Positions 24,314 through 35,400 of a DNA stretch of 64,000 bases are shown here, piece by piece. The stretch spans positions 77,533,133-77,597,132 of the forward strand of contig NC_132911.1 in assembly GCF_047675955.1 (NCBI RefSeq). The letters run 5' to 3'. The number at the start of each line of letters is the position of its first letter. Position 1 is the first letter of the stretch. This DNA comes from Chlorocebus sabaeus (taxonomy: Eukaryota > Chordata > Mammalia > Primates > Cercopithecidae). The position numbers were made by a program, and so were the translations under genes. The notes beneath the pieces were generated by a model. The model did no database searches. It saw only the letters and a list, made by a program, of their open reading frames with translations, and was not told the DNA's origin.

Positions 24314-24440
24314 TGAGCGGGGTACAGTGGCTCACACCTACAATTAGCACTTTGGAAGGCTAAGGCAGGAGGGCTGCTTGAGCTCAGGAGTTTAAGACCA
24401 GCCTGGGCAACACAGCAAAACCCCATCTCAAAAACTATAT
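24314..24440 (+). mobile_element. Free left Alu monomer-type fragment
   Basis: Only one arm is present: GTACAGTGGCTCACACCTA to CAAAACCCCATCTCAAAA. It is an old, diverged left-arm copy. Confidence 0.8.
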
Positions 24441-24499
24441 ATTTTAAGTAAAAAATATACATATTAAGTACTTATCCAATTTTTAAATTTTCTTGTAAA

Positions 24500-25135
24500 A
24501 ATAAATTCACTTTTTAGAACCAGGAAAGCAGCAGCCTAGCAAGGAAGAAAATTTAGACAAAACACACCTTAGTCCAGCCAAATACACACAAAAAAACCTG
24601 TTCTCCCACTTTTATCTATGTATCAAAGGCAGAGAGGGACTTTCACCCTTGCAAAGCTGTAACAAGTCTCCCCAACTTCCCTGATGTGGTAGTGTCAGAA
24701 AAAACTGAGTAGTGTCAGTGGAGATCATGTAGGGAGACTAAACTACTATCCCCACCTAGCAGTAATAGGATCCCCCCTCCCCTCCGTGCTGGAGTGGTGT
24801 CAGGAGAGAATAAAGGAGAATCAGAACTAGTGGGAACAAGGTCACCTCACTATGGTGTCAGTGGAGACCATATGGGGACCAGAATTTCCACTCAATCCAG
24901 GGTTGGGGGTGGGGGAGATGGTATGGCTATAACAGCGCAACATGAGGGACTGTTATGGTGACAGGACTGTTCTGTATCATATTTATAATAATACCTTAGT
25001 TGTGATATTTTACTACAGTTCTGCAAGATGTTACCAGAGATAAACAAGGTAAAGTGTCCACAGGATCTCTTTGTATTAATTCTGACAACTGCATGTGCAT
25101 CTACAATTTTCTCAAAATAAAATTTTTATTAATTA
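24500..25135 (+). repeat. L1M fragment with 3' end
   Basis: The end (GGATCTCTTTGTATTAATTC, CTCAAAATAAAATTTTTATT) is an old L1 3' UTR. The G-rich middle (24700-24960) contains two related stretches with TGTCAGTGGAGA at 24715 and 24859, and I am less sure of its origin. Confidence 0.5.
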
Positions 25136-25334
25136 TATTTTAATTTATCGTAGAGACAGGATCTTGCTATGTTGCCCAGGCTGGTCTTAAGCTCCTGGCC
25201 TCTCACTTCAACCTCCCAACAATTTTCTCAAAATAAAATTTTTATTAATTATATTTTAATTTATCGTAGAGACAGGATCTTGCTATGTTGCCCAGGCTGG
25301 TCTTAAGCTCCTGGCCTCTCACTTCAACCTCCCA
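25103..25334. repeat. Perfect tandem duplication, 2 x 116 bp
   Basis: Unit 1 (25103-25218) and unit 2 (25219-25334) read identically from ACAATTTTCTCAAAATAAAA to CACTTCAACCTCCCA. Each unit joins the L1 tail to part of an antisense Alu-like monomer, so the duplication happened after that junction formed. The lack of differences suggests it is recent or an assembly artefact. Confidence 0.95.
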
Positions 25335-25375
25335 AAGCATTGGGATTACAAGTATGAGCTACCATGCCTGGCCAT
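25150..25375 (-). mobile_element. Antisense Alu-like monomer fragment, split by the tandem duplication
   Basis: TAGAGACAGGATCTTGCTATG to GTATGAGCTACCATGCCTGGCC is one antisense Alu arm. Its first part occurs twice because of the 116-bp duplication and its end (CAAAGCATTGGGATTACA) once. Confidence 0.8.
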
Positions 25376-25789
25376 CAAAATAAAAAGTTTAATAAAAAAG
25401 AAGTCTTGGGTGACACCAACAAGAGGGTAGAACAGGAAGTCCCAGCCCTTATTCCTCACTCATACATTGATTTAACAATGACATACAAACCAAAATACCT
25501 TTTTGAGAATTCCAGAATCCAGTTAAGAAGTTGCAGTACCCCAGAGGAGCACAAAGCCAAGAACGGCCACACTGAAACATGTTAAGAACAATTTCACTTT
25601 ACCCACAGCAGCCCCCTAAGTCAGCATAGCTTAGTGCCACATAGCTTAGTGCCAAGAGACAGCATTCCAGATCACAACTTCTCCCTTGGGGTAAAGATGA
25701 GTAGAACGTGCATCCAACATTTTAGGTTTTGAAGGGCTTCCCAAAGGACTAATTTTTGTCTTCCTTCACTTGGAATGCTGACAGAGCCA

Positions 25790-26240
25790 GTATATTTTGA
25801 ATAGCTGGGATATTTAGTTTTCCCAGAACCATTTGTTGAAAATGTGGTACCATACAGCATGGAATACTATGCAGCTGCAAAAAAGAATGAAATCATATCC
25901 TTTGCAGGGACATGATGGAGCTGGAGGCCATTATCCTTAGCAAACTAACACAGGAATAGAAAATCAAATACTGCATGTTCTCACTTATAAATAGGAGCTA
26001 AATTACGAGAACACATGAACACATAGAGGGGAACAACACACACTGGAGCCTATCGAAGGGTAGAGGGTGGAGGGTGGAAAGAGGTAGAGGATCAGGAAAA
26101 ATGACTAACAGGTACTAGGCTTCATACCTGGCAGATGAAATAATCTGTATAACAAGCCCCCATGACACAGTTTACATATATAACAAACCTGCACGTGTAC
26201 CCCTGAACTTAAAAAAAGAAAGTTAAAAAAAAGAAAATAT
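25790..26240 (+). repeat. L1 3' end with a short inverted segment at its 5' side
   Basis: From about 25845 it is sense L1: GGAATACTATGCAGCTGCAA (end of ORF2), CATGTTCTCACTTATAAAT and a 3' UTR ending CCTGAACTTAAAAAAAG. Just before it, TTTTCCCAGAACCATTTGTTG reads as antisense ORF2, which fits a 5' inversion at insertion. Confidence 0.75.
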
Positions 26241-26460
26241 ACTCAGTGGGTCCTCAAATAATGTTGTTTTGTTCAACATCATTTTGTTATAATATTGATG
26301 AGAAAAAAATCAAATCCCACCTGGGGCCACTGTCTTATGTGGAGTTCTCATGTTCTGCCCATATCTGCATAGGTTTTCTCCAGGTCCTCCAGTTTCATCC
26401 CACATTTAAAACATATGCACATTAGGTTCACTGGCAGGTCTAAGTTGTCTCAGTATGAGT

Positions 26461-26525
26461 GTTGTGTGTGTGTGTGTGTGTGCGCGTGTGCACGTGTGCA
26501 CATGCACGCATGCACGCACACGTGT
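26461..26525. repeat. (GT)n then alternating CG/CA/GT microsatellite
   Basis: TGTGTGTG repeats at 26462-26482 continue into CGCGTGTGCACGTGTGCACA-type alternation up to 26525. It is nearly unbroken alternating purine-pyrimidine, a Z-DNA-prone pattern. Confidence 0.9.
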
Positions 26526-26689
26526 CCTGGTATGGAATGGCACCTGTCCAGAGTTGGTTCTTGCCTCTGCTCCCTAAGCTGCTAGAATAGGCTCTGACCA
26601 ACCTCAATCCTGAATTGGAATAAGTGGGTTAGAAAATGAATGAATATAAATTAATGTAAAATTAAAATCTGTAAAATGCATGATAATCA

Positions 26690-27058
26690 TATAATAGGGT
26701 TTGGTTTGTGTCTGTACCCAAATCTCATATGGAATTGGAATTCCCAGTGTTGGAGGAGGGGCCTGGTGGGAGGTGACTGAATCATGGGGGCGGATTTCCC
26801 CCTTGCTGTTCTCCTGATAGAGTTTTCACAAGATCTGCCTGTTTGAAAGTGTGTAGCACCTCTTGCTCTCTCTCTCCTGCTGGCCATGTGAATATGTGCT
26901 TGCTTCCCTTTTGGCAACTGCCACAATTGTAAGCTTCCTGAGGCCTTCCCAGAAGCAAAATCCTAAACAGCCTGCAGAACCATTAGCCAATTAAACCTCT
27001 TTTCTGTATAAATTACTCAGTCTCAGGTATGTCTTTACAGCAGACGAATAGATCATAC
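26690..27058 (+). mobile_element. Solo LTR, THE1/MST type (ERVL-MaLR)
   Basis: Landmarks in order: GGTTTGGTTTGTGTCTGTAC, CCCAAATCTCATATGG, GGTGGGAGGTGACTGAATC, TTGCTGTTCTCCTGATAG, CCAATTAAACCTCTTTTCT and TATAAATTACTCAGTCTCAG. There is no internal viral sequence beside it, so it is a solo LTR. It sits inside the old repeat at 26245-27487. Confidence 0.88.
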
Positions 27059-27589
27059 AAATGCACAATAAACAACGCAGTATGAAAGAGTTCAGTGAGC
27101 CCACTATATTTGTTATTGTCTGCTTTTGAATTGAGTGGTGGTAGGAAGTACTCCTTACAACTTTCACTTTGCAAACATTTATTCTTCGATTTAACCCACC
27201 ACCACTATGACTGCCGTCACTCACACTGAGTAAACAATTATCTTGTTTTTATTAAACTTTCTTAATTGTAAGTGTAAGCTCATTATTTATTTCAATGTTT
27301 AATACTGCAATTTGGGTCTTTATTGAGAAGTTTGGTGATATTTCTCTAATCACAAATATGTTATAAGAACTTAACTCTTGTTTATATCAATCAACCTATG
27401 GTAAAACTGATTCGTTATATGTCATTTCACTTAAAGTAGTGGTTTCTAAGAACCTATCAATGATGTTAAGAACTTATTGTAATTAATTTTTTTTAATGGT
27501 AAAGCAAAAAAAGAAGTCTAATGTTCTGTATTAACACAAAATGTAATAAAGTAAAAACAACAATAGTACATTGGTAAATGCAGCAGACT

Positions 27590-27715
27590 AGAGCCCAGCT
27601 AACTGGGTTTCAGTTGAGGCAGCAGATATTCTCCTTATCACGTTTTCTTCATCTGTAAAATGAATTAGTCTTAAGGAACTTGAAAATCTCTTTCGGCTCT
27701 AATAATCTATCAATC
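27590..27715 (+). repeat. MIR SINE fragment
   Basis: GTTTTCTTCATCTGTAAAATG is the MIR core signature in sense orientation, preceded by diverged text. Confidence 0.65.
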
Positions 27716-28114
27716 ATCTTAACACGAACCAGAAAGCTTGGAATAAAAGAACACACTTGAATAACATCACCCAAAAAGCCTGTTGAATGTTTTTTAAATT
27801 TGACTATTACTAAAGTTTTTAAATCTTAAGAAAAATCAAGTAATGTAGATGGCTGTGTCACTGATGTAATAATAGTTAAAACAAACATTTCACAGTTTCT
27901 CAGCCATTTAGTGTTTTTACATGATCCACCCAAATATCAATCTGGTATCTGAAACAATAGTTTGAACATTTTCCATGTAATAAAACATCTTAAATGTTTT
28001 ATAAAACATCCTGGTACATGACATATAAAACATTCTTTCAAAATAATGCATACTTAATTTTAGTGGAATTTCTTAAAAACACTATTCTCTTTTTTTCCTT
28101 TAATTATCAGCAAA

Positions 28115-28265
28115 TGATATATCTAGAAATAAAGGTGCTGTCTAGTGGCAACTGCAGAGACTCTGGAGTCAGAAGACATGAGTTCAAGTCTTCACTACCT
28201 TTAAATAAGAGTGTCTTTAGACCTATTATAAAAACAACTGAGTCTCAATTTTACAGTATATAAAA
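28115..28265 (+). repeat. MIR SINE fragment
   Basis: The text CTCTGGAGTCAGAAGACATG then GAGTTCAAGTCTTCACTACC and ACTGAGTCTCAATTTTACAG matches the 5' half and core of sense MIR. Confidence 0.7.
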
Positions 28266-28674
28266 CATGAGGCTGGACATTCTCCAACCTTTTCACACCT
28301 AGGACTCCTTATGTTGTTTTTCTTCTATGCATACCATACTTAAAAGATCTGTCTTTCAGACAGACTGCATTTATTAAGTAATAATAAATCATTTTTCCAA
28401 GACTGCCAACCTGAGATTCAGAATATCTTGAGGTCTGAATTCAAATAAAATTCTAACCCAAAGCAAAGCAATCTACTAAGAATAACTGTATTATTTCCAT
28501 TAGGTTGCTGAAATACTAATTATTCACCATTATTATATTGAGTCCAACAATAACACGCTGAGTATCTCAGGTCTGGATGATACATAAATTCCTAGAATTT
28601 TAATTGTTATATGTTATAAACTACTCAAAAGATCATTAATACAGCGGGGGGAAAAAGTGAAAATGTAATTCTTT

Positions 28675-28735
28675 CATTTGCTCAAATACTGAGCACCAAC
28701 AATGCCAGATACTGCGCTATATGCTTTGCTTTTTA
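28675..28735 (-). repeat. MIR-like fragment
   Basis: AATACTGAGCACCAACAATG and CCAGATACTGCGCTATATG resemble the end of antisense MIR/L2. Short and diverged. Confidence 0.4.
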
Positions 28736-28747
28736 AGATTTAAAAAA

Positions 28748-29034
28748 AAGGCCTGTAATCCCAGCACTTTGAGAGGCCAAGGCGGGCAGATCACCTCAGG
28801 TCAGGAGTTCGAGACTAGCCTGACCAACATGGAGAAATCCCATCTCTACTAAAAACACAAAATTAGTCAGACATGGTGGCACATGTCTGTAATCTCAGCT
28901 ACTCGGGAGGCTGAGGCAGGAGAACCACTTGAACCCGTGAGGCGGAGGTTGTGGTGAGCCAAGATTGCACCATTGCACTCCAGCCTGGGCAACAAGAGCA
29001 AAATTCCACCTCAAAAGAAAACCAAAAAAAAACA
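28748..29034 (+). mobile_element. Alu SINE, 5'-truncated
   Basis: It starts at GGCCTGTAATCCCAGC, lacking about the first 20 bases, and has both arms and an AAACC-rich tail. Target-site duplication AAGATTTAAAAAA lies at 28735-28747 and 29035-29047. Confidence 0.95.
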
Positions 29035-29084
29035 AAGATTTAAAAAATTGATATTTTTTTTCAAATAACACTTGTCTCTTATTT

Positions 29085-29358
29085 TTTATTTTTTTAAATG
29101 AAGTCTCACTCACTCTGTGGCCCAGGCTGCAGTGGTACAACTGTGCTCACTGCAACCTCCACCTCCCAGGTTCAAGCAATTCTCCTGCCTAGGCCTCCTG
29201 AGTAGTTGGAATTACAGGAATGTGCCACACCATGCCTAGTAAATTTTCGTATTTTTAGTAGAGATGGAGTTTCACCGTGTTGGCCAGGCTGATCTCAAAC
29301 TCCTGACCTCAAGTAATCTGCCCACCTCAGCCCCCAAAGTGCTGGGATTACAGGCATC
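29085..29358 (-). mobile_element. Alu SINE, diverged
   Basis: Antisense Alu from the T-rich tail at 29085 through GTCTCACTCACTCTGTGGCC to GCTGGGATTACAGGC, with its 5' end missing. It lies about 50 bp from the sense Alu at 28748, making a close inverted pair. Confidence 0.92.
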
Positions 29359-29851
29359 CCACCTTTTCTTACTTGCTGGGTTGGGGGGAGTGGGGAGTTG
29401 GGTGGGATGGTGGTGTTTATCTTCTATATGGACTCGTCTTTCAAGAAGCAATTTCATCTTTAAAAACTACTGAAATCATCAATAGTATCAAAAAGGGTAC
29501 AATATAGTGAATAAATACTTTCTAAACAAACGAAAGAATGAATGATACATTAACATTACACAAATAAGTTTTAGGGAAACTATCCACACTGCCTTCCTGA
29601 ACCTTAATAGTTTTCAACCATACAGTTAGCTCCCTGTTGCTTCTTTTAGTGCTTCATAATTGATGCTTTGACTACTCTCACACCTCTTATTTCTGTTGCT
29701 AAGCAAGGAGATTTTTGTCTTTTCAATTACTTGTACTCCATGTAGTATGTGTAAGAAGATTATAGACCAAGTATATTTTTATTCACATTTGTTTAAACAC
29801 ACATTGCTTTAACCTGACTCACGTTAAAACACAAGAAACACTCAATGATTA

Positions 29852-30155
29852 AGCTGGGTGCAGTGGCTCATGCCTATAATCTTAACACTTCGGGAAGCCA
29901 AGGCAGGACGACTTGAGGCCAGGAGTTTGAGACAAGCCTGAGCAACTCCGCAAGACTTTGTCTCTAGCGGGGGTGGGGGAGAAAAAAAGCTGGGTGTGGT
30001 GGCATGTCCCTGTAGAATTAGCTACTTGAAAGGCTGAGGCAAGAGGATCCCTTGAGCCCAGGAGTTCAAGTCTGCAATGAGCTATGATCACACCACTGCA
30101 CAACTGACAGAGATTTGCAAACAGAGCGAGACCCTGTCTCAAAAAAAAAAAAAAA
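29852..30155 (+). mobile_element. Old Alu SINE (AluJ-like)
   Basis: AGCTGGGTGCAGTGGCTCATG through CGAGACCCTGTCTC and a poly-A of about 15. It is heavily diverged with older Alu states (GATCCCTTGAGCCCAG). Possible duplication: AATGATTAA before it and AACGATTAA after it. Confidence 0.92.
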
Positions 30156-31381
30156 GACAACGATTAAAACTGGCACATAAATAGTTAGATGAACAGAGGA
30201 GAACAGAAAGTCTGGAATAATGCCAAGTTCATAATCTTAGTATATGGTAAGAGTGAAGTCTCAATGCAGTGGGGAATAACGTTGGGTCCATACTTTCAGT
30301 ATAAATAACAGACGGATCAAGACTTCAACATTTCAAAAAATGAAACTATAGAAGTTCCAGAAGATAATTTAAAAGAAATGTTTTGATTGGAGGTTCCAAG
30401 ATGGCCAAATAGGAACAGCTCCAGTCTGCAGCTCCCAGCGTAAGTAATGCGGAAGACAGGTGATTTCTGCATTTCCAACTGAGGTACCAGATTCATCTCA
30501 TTGGGGCTTGTCAGACAGTGGGTGCAGCCCACGGAGGAGGGCGGGGCATCATCTCACCCAGGAAGCACAAGGGGTCAGGGAATTCCCTTTCCTAGCAAAG
30601 GGAAGCTGTGACAGACAGTACCTGGAAAATCGGGACACTCCCACCCTAATACTGCGCTTTTCCAAGTCTTAGCAAACGGCTCACCAGGAGATTATATCCT
30701 GTGCCTGGCTCAGAGGGTCCCATGCCCACGGAGCCTCGCTCACTGCTAGCACAGCAGTCTGAGATCAAACTGCAAGGTGGCAGTGAGGCTGGGGGAGGAG
30801 CGTCCGCCACTGCTGAGGCTTGAAAAAAACCAAAGCAGCCAGGAAGCTTGAACTGGGTGGAGCCCACTGCAGCTCAAGGAGGCCAGCCTGCCTCTGTAGA
30901 CTCCACCTCTTGGGGCAGGGCATAACTAAACAAAAGGCAGCAGAAACTTCTGCAGACTTAAACGTCCCTGTCTGACAGCTTTAAAGAGAGTACTGGTTCT
31001 CCCAGCACAGAGTCTGAGATCTGAGAATGGACAGACTGCCTCCTCAAGTGGGTCCCTGACCTCTGAGTAGCCTAACTGGGAAATACCTCCCAGTAAGGGC
31101 CGACTGACACCTCATACATCCGGGCGCCCCGTGAGATGAAGGTTCCAGAGGAAGGATCAGGCAGCAACAGTTACCATTTTGCAATATTTGCTATTCTGCT
31201 GACTCTGCTGGTGATACCCAGGCAAACAGGGTCTGGAGTAGACCTCCAGCAAACTCCAAAAACCTGCAGCTGAGGGTCCTGACTGTTGGAAGGAAAACTA
31301 ACAAACAGAAAGGACATCCACACCAAAACTCCGCCTGTACGTCACCATGATCAAAGACCAAAGGTAGATAAAACCACAAAG

Positions 31382-32407
31382 ATGGGAAGAAACCAGAGCA
31401 GAAAAGCTGAAAATTCTAAAAATCAGAACGTCTCTTCTCCTCCAAAGGAATGCAGCTCCTGGCCAGCAATGGAACAAAGCTGGACAGAGAATGACTTTGA
31501 CGAGCTGACAGAAGAAGGCTTCAGACGATCAGTAACAACAAACTTCCCCGAGGTAAAGGAGGATGTTTGAACTCATCGCAAAGAAGCTAAAAACCTTGAA
31601 AAAAGATTAGACGAATGGCTAACTAGAATGAACACTGTACAGAACACCTTAAATGACTTGATGGAGCTGGAAACCATGGCACAAGAACTATGTGACACAT
31701 GCATGAGCTTCAGTAGCTGATTTGATCAAGTGGAAGAAAGGGTATCAGTGATTGAAGATCAAATGAATGAAATGAAGTGAGAAGAGAAGTTTAGAGAAAA
31801 AAGAGTAAAAAGAAATGAACAAAGCCTCCAAGAAATATGGGACTATGAGAAAAGACCAAATCTACGACTGATTGGTGTACCTGAAAGTAACAGGGAGAAT
31901 GAAACCAAGTTGGAAAACACTCTGCAGGATATTATCCAGGAGAACTTCCCTAACCTAGCAAGGCAGGCCAACATTCAAATTCAGGAAATACAAAGAACAC
32001 CGCAAAGATACTCCTTGAGAAGAGCAACTCCAAGACACATAATTGTCAGATCCACCCAAGTTGAAATGAAGGAAAAAATGTTAAGGGCTGCCAGAGAGAA
32101 AGGTCAGGTTACCCAGAAATGGAAGCCCACCAGACTGACAGCACATCTCTCGGAAGAAACTCTCCAAGCCAGAAGAGAGTGGAGGCCAATATTCAACATT
32201 CTTAAAGAAAAGATTTTTCAACCCAGAATTTCATATCCAGCCAAACTAGGCTTCATAAGTGAAGGAGAAATAAAATCCTTTACAGACAAACAAATGCTGA
32301 GAGATTGTGTCACCACCAGGCCTGCCTTATAAGAGCTCCTGAAGGAAGCACTAAACATGGAAAGGAACAACCGGTACCAGCCATGGCAAAAATATGCCAA
32401 ATTGTAA
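31382..32407 (+). pseudogene. L1 ORF1p pseudogene (first L1)
   Basis: It corresponds to the L1 ORF1 protein, an RNA-binding trimeric chaperone of about 338 residues that coats L1 RNA. The start ATG at 31382 reads MGRNQSRKAENSKNQ, the usual N-terminus. A frameshift after about residue 52 (past GFRRS) ends the frame at 31570. In-frame TGA codons follow in the coiled-coil region (about 31718 and 31777, the latter from a CGA codon). The RNA-binding C-terminal part (31910-32332) stays open as a 140-codon piece. The normal stop position is TAA at 32405-32407. Confidence 0.9.
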
Positions 32408-32469
32408 AGACCATCGATGCTAGAAAAAACTGTATCAACTAATGAGCAAAATAACCAGCTAACATCATA

Positions 32470-35400
32470 AAGAGAGGATCAAATTCACACAAAACAATAT
32501 TAACCTTAAATGTAAATGGGCTAAATGCTCCAATTCAAAGACACAGACTGGCAAATTGGATAAAGAGTCAAGACCCATCTCACATACAGAGACACACATA
32601 AGCCCAAAATAAAGGGATGGAGGAAGATCTACCAAGCTAATGGAAAACAAACAAACAAAAAAGCAGGGGTTGCAATCCTAGTCTCTGATAAAACAGACTT
32701 TAAACCAACAAAGACCAAAAGAGACAAAGAAGGCCATGACATAAAGGTAAAGGGATCAATTCAACAAGAAGAGCTAACTATCCTAATATACATGCATCCA
32801 ATACAGGAGCACCCAGATTCATAAAGCAATCCCTTAGAGACCTACAAAGAGACTCAGAATCCCACACAATAATAACGGGAGACTTTAACACCCCACTGTA
32901 CACATTAGACAGATCAACGAGACAGAAAGTTAACAAGGATATCCAGGACTTGGACTCAGCTCTGCAACAAACAGACCTAATAGACATCTACAGAACTCTC
33001 CACCCCAAATCAACAGAATATACGTACTTCTCAGGACCACATCACACTTATTCCAAAATTGACCACATAGTTGGAAGCAAAGCACTCCTCAGCAAATGCA
33101 AAAGAACAGAAATTGTAACAAACTGTCTCTCAGACCACAGTGCAACCAAACTAGAACCCAGGATTAAGAAACTCACTCAAAACCACTCAACTACATGGAA
33201 ACTGAACAACCTGCTCCTGAATGACTACTGGGTACATAACTAAATGAAGGCAGAAATAAAGATGTTCTTTGAAACCAATGAGAATAAAGACACAACATAC
33301 CAGAATCTCTGGGACACATTTAAAGCAGTATGTAGAGGGAAATTTATAGCACTAAATGCCCACAAGAGAAAGCAGGAAAGATCTAAAATTGACACCCTAA
33401 CATCACAATTAAAAGAACTAGAGAAGCAAGAACAGACACATTCAAAAGCTATCAGAAGGCAAGAAATAACTAAGATTAGAGCAGAACTAAAGGAGACAAA
33501 GACACAAAAAACCCTTCCAAAAATCAATGAATCCAGGAGCTGTTTTGAAAAGATCAACAAAATTGACAGACTGCTAGCAAGACTAATAAAGAAGAAAAGA
33601 GAGAAGAATCAAATAGACGCAATAAAAAATGATAAAGGGGATATCACCACCGATCCTACAGAAATACACACTACCATCAGAGAATACCATAAATACCTCC
33701 ATGCAAATACAATAAAAATCTCGAAGAAATGCACAAATTCCTGGACACATACACCCTCCCAAGACTAAACCAGGAAGAAGTTGAATCCCTGAATAGATCA
33801 ATAACAGGCTCTGAAATTGGGGCAATAATTAATAGCCTACGAACTGAAAAAAGCCCAGGACCAGACGGATTTACAGATGAATTCTACCAGAGGTACAAAG
33901 TGGAGCTGGTACCATTCCTTCTGAAACTATTCCAATCAATAGAAAAAGAGGGAATCCTCCCTAACTCATTTTATGAGGCCAACATCATCCTGATATTAAA
34001 GCCTGACAGAGATACAACAAAAAAGGAGAATTTTAGACCAACATCCCTGCTGAACATCAATGCAAAAATCCTCAAAAAAATACTGGCAAAGCGAATCCAG
34101 CAGCACATCAAAAAGCTTATCCACCATGATCAAGTGGGCTTCATCCCTGGGATGCAAGGCTGGTTCAACATACACAAATCAATAAACATAATCCATCATA
34201 TAAACAGAACCAAAGACAAAAACCACATGATTATCTCAATAGATGCAGAAAAGGCCTTCGACAAAATTCAACAGCCCTTCATGCTAAAAACTCTCAATAA
34301 ACTAGGTATTGATGGGATGCATCTCAAATTAATAAGAGCTATTTATGACAAACCTACAACCAATATCATACTGAATGGACAAAAACTGGAAGCATTCCCT
34401 TTGAAAACTGGCACAAGATAGGGATGCCCTCTCTCACCACTCCTATTCAACATGGTGTTGGAAGTTCTGGCCAGGGCAATCAGGCAGGAGAAAGAAATAA
34501 AGGGTATTCAATTAGGAAAAGAGGAAGTCAAATTGTCCCTGTTTGCAGATGACATGATCGTATATTTAGAAAACCCCATCGTCTCAGCCCAAAATCTCCT
34601 TAAGCTGATAAGAAACTTCAGCAAACTCTCAGGATACAAAATCAACATGCAAAAATCACAAGCATTCCTATACACCAATAACAGAGAGCCAAATCATGAA
34701 TGAACTTCCATTCACAATTGCTTCAAAGAGAATAAAATACCTAGGAATCCAACTTACAAGGGATGTGAAGAACCTCTTCAAGGAGAACTACAAGGCACTG
34801 CTCAACGAAATTAAAGAGGACACAAACAAATGGAAGAACATTCCATGCTCATGGATAGGAAGAATGAATATCGTGAAAATGGCCATACTGCCCAAGGTAA
34901 TTTATAGATTCAATGCCATCCCCATCAAGCTACCAATGACTTTCTTCACAGATTTGGAAAAAACTACTTTAAAGTTCATATGGAACCAAAAAAGAGCCCG
35001 CATTGCCAAGACAATCCTAAGCCAAAAGAACAAAGCTGGAGGCATCACGCTACCTGACTTCAAGCTATACTACAAGGCTACAGTAACCAAAACAGCATGG
35101 TACTGGTACCAAAACAGAGATATAGACCAATGGAACAGAACAGAGCCCTCAGAAATAATACCACACATCTACAACCATCTAATCTTTGACAAACCTGACA
35201 AAAACAAGAAATGGGGAAAGGATTCCCTATTTAATAAATGGTGCTGGAAAAACTGGCTAGCCATAAGTAGAAAGCTGAAACTGGATCCCTTCCTTAAACC
35301 TTATACAAAAATTAATTCAAGAAGGATTAAAGACTTAAATGTTTGACCTAAAACCATAAAAACCCTAGAAGAAAATCTACAATACCATTCAGGACATAGG

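Larger units (their letters stand above)
26245..27487. repeat. Old dispersed repeat with inverted-type ends, split by an LTR
   Basis: The left part (26245-26665) holds GGTCCTCAAATAATGTTGTT, GGAGTTCTCATGTTCTGCCC and a (GT)n core. The right part (27060-27487) holds AACAACGCAGTATGAAAGAG and ends ATGATGTTAAGAACTTATTG. The ends are loosely inverted copies (GTCCTCAAATAATG versus the reverse of CATTATTGT-like text), as in a DNA transposon. I recognise the whole as a dispersed primate repeat but cannot name it. Confidence 0.5.

Noticed and set aside
33244..34421. Reverse-transcriptase-like ORFs as possible retroviral or novel RT genes
   Set aside because: They align in order with L1 ORF2 and lie inside a full-length L1 with its 5' and 3' UTRs; no retroviral gag, protease or LTR is linked.
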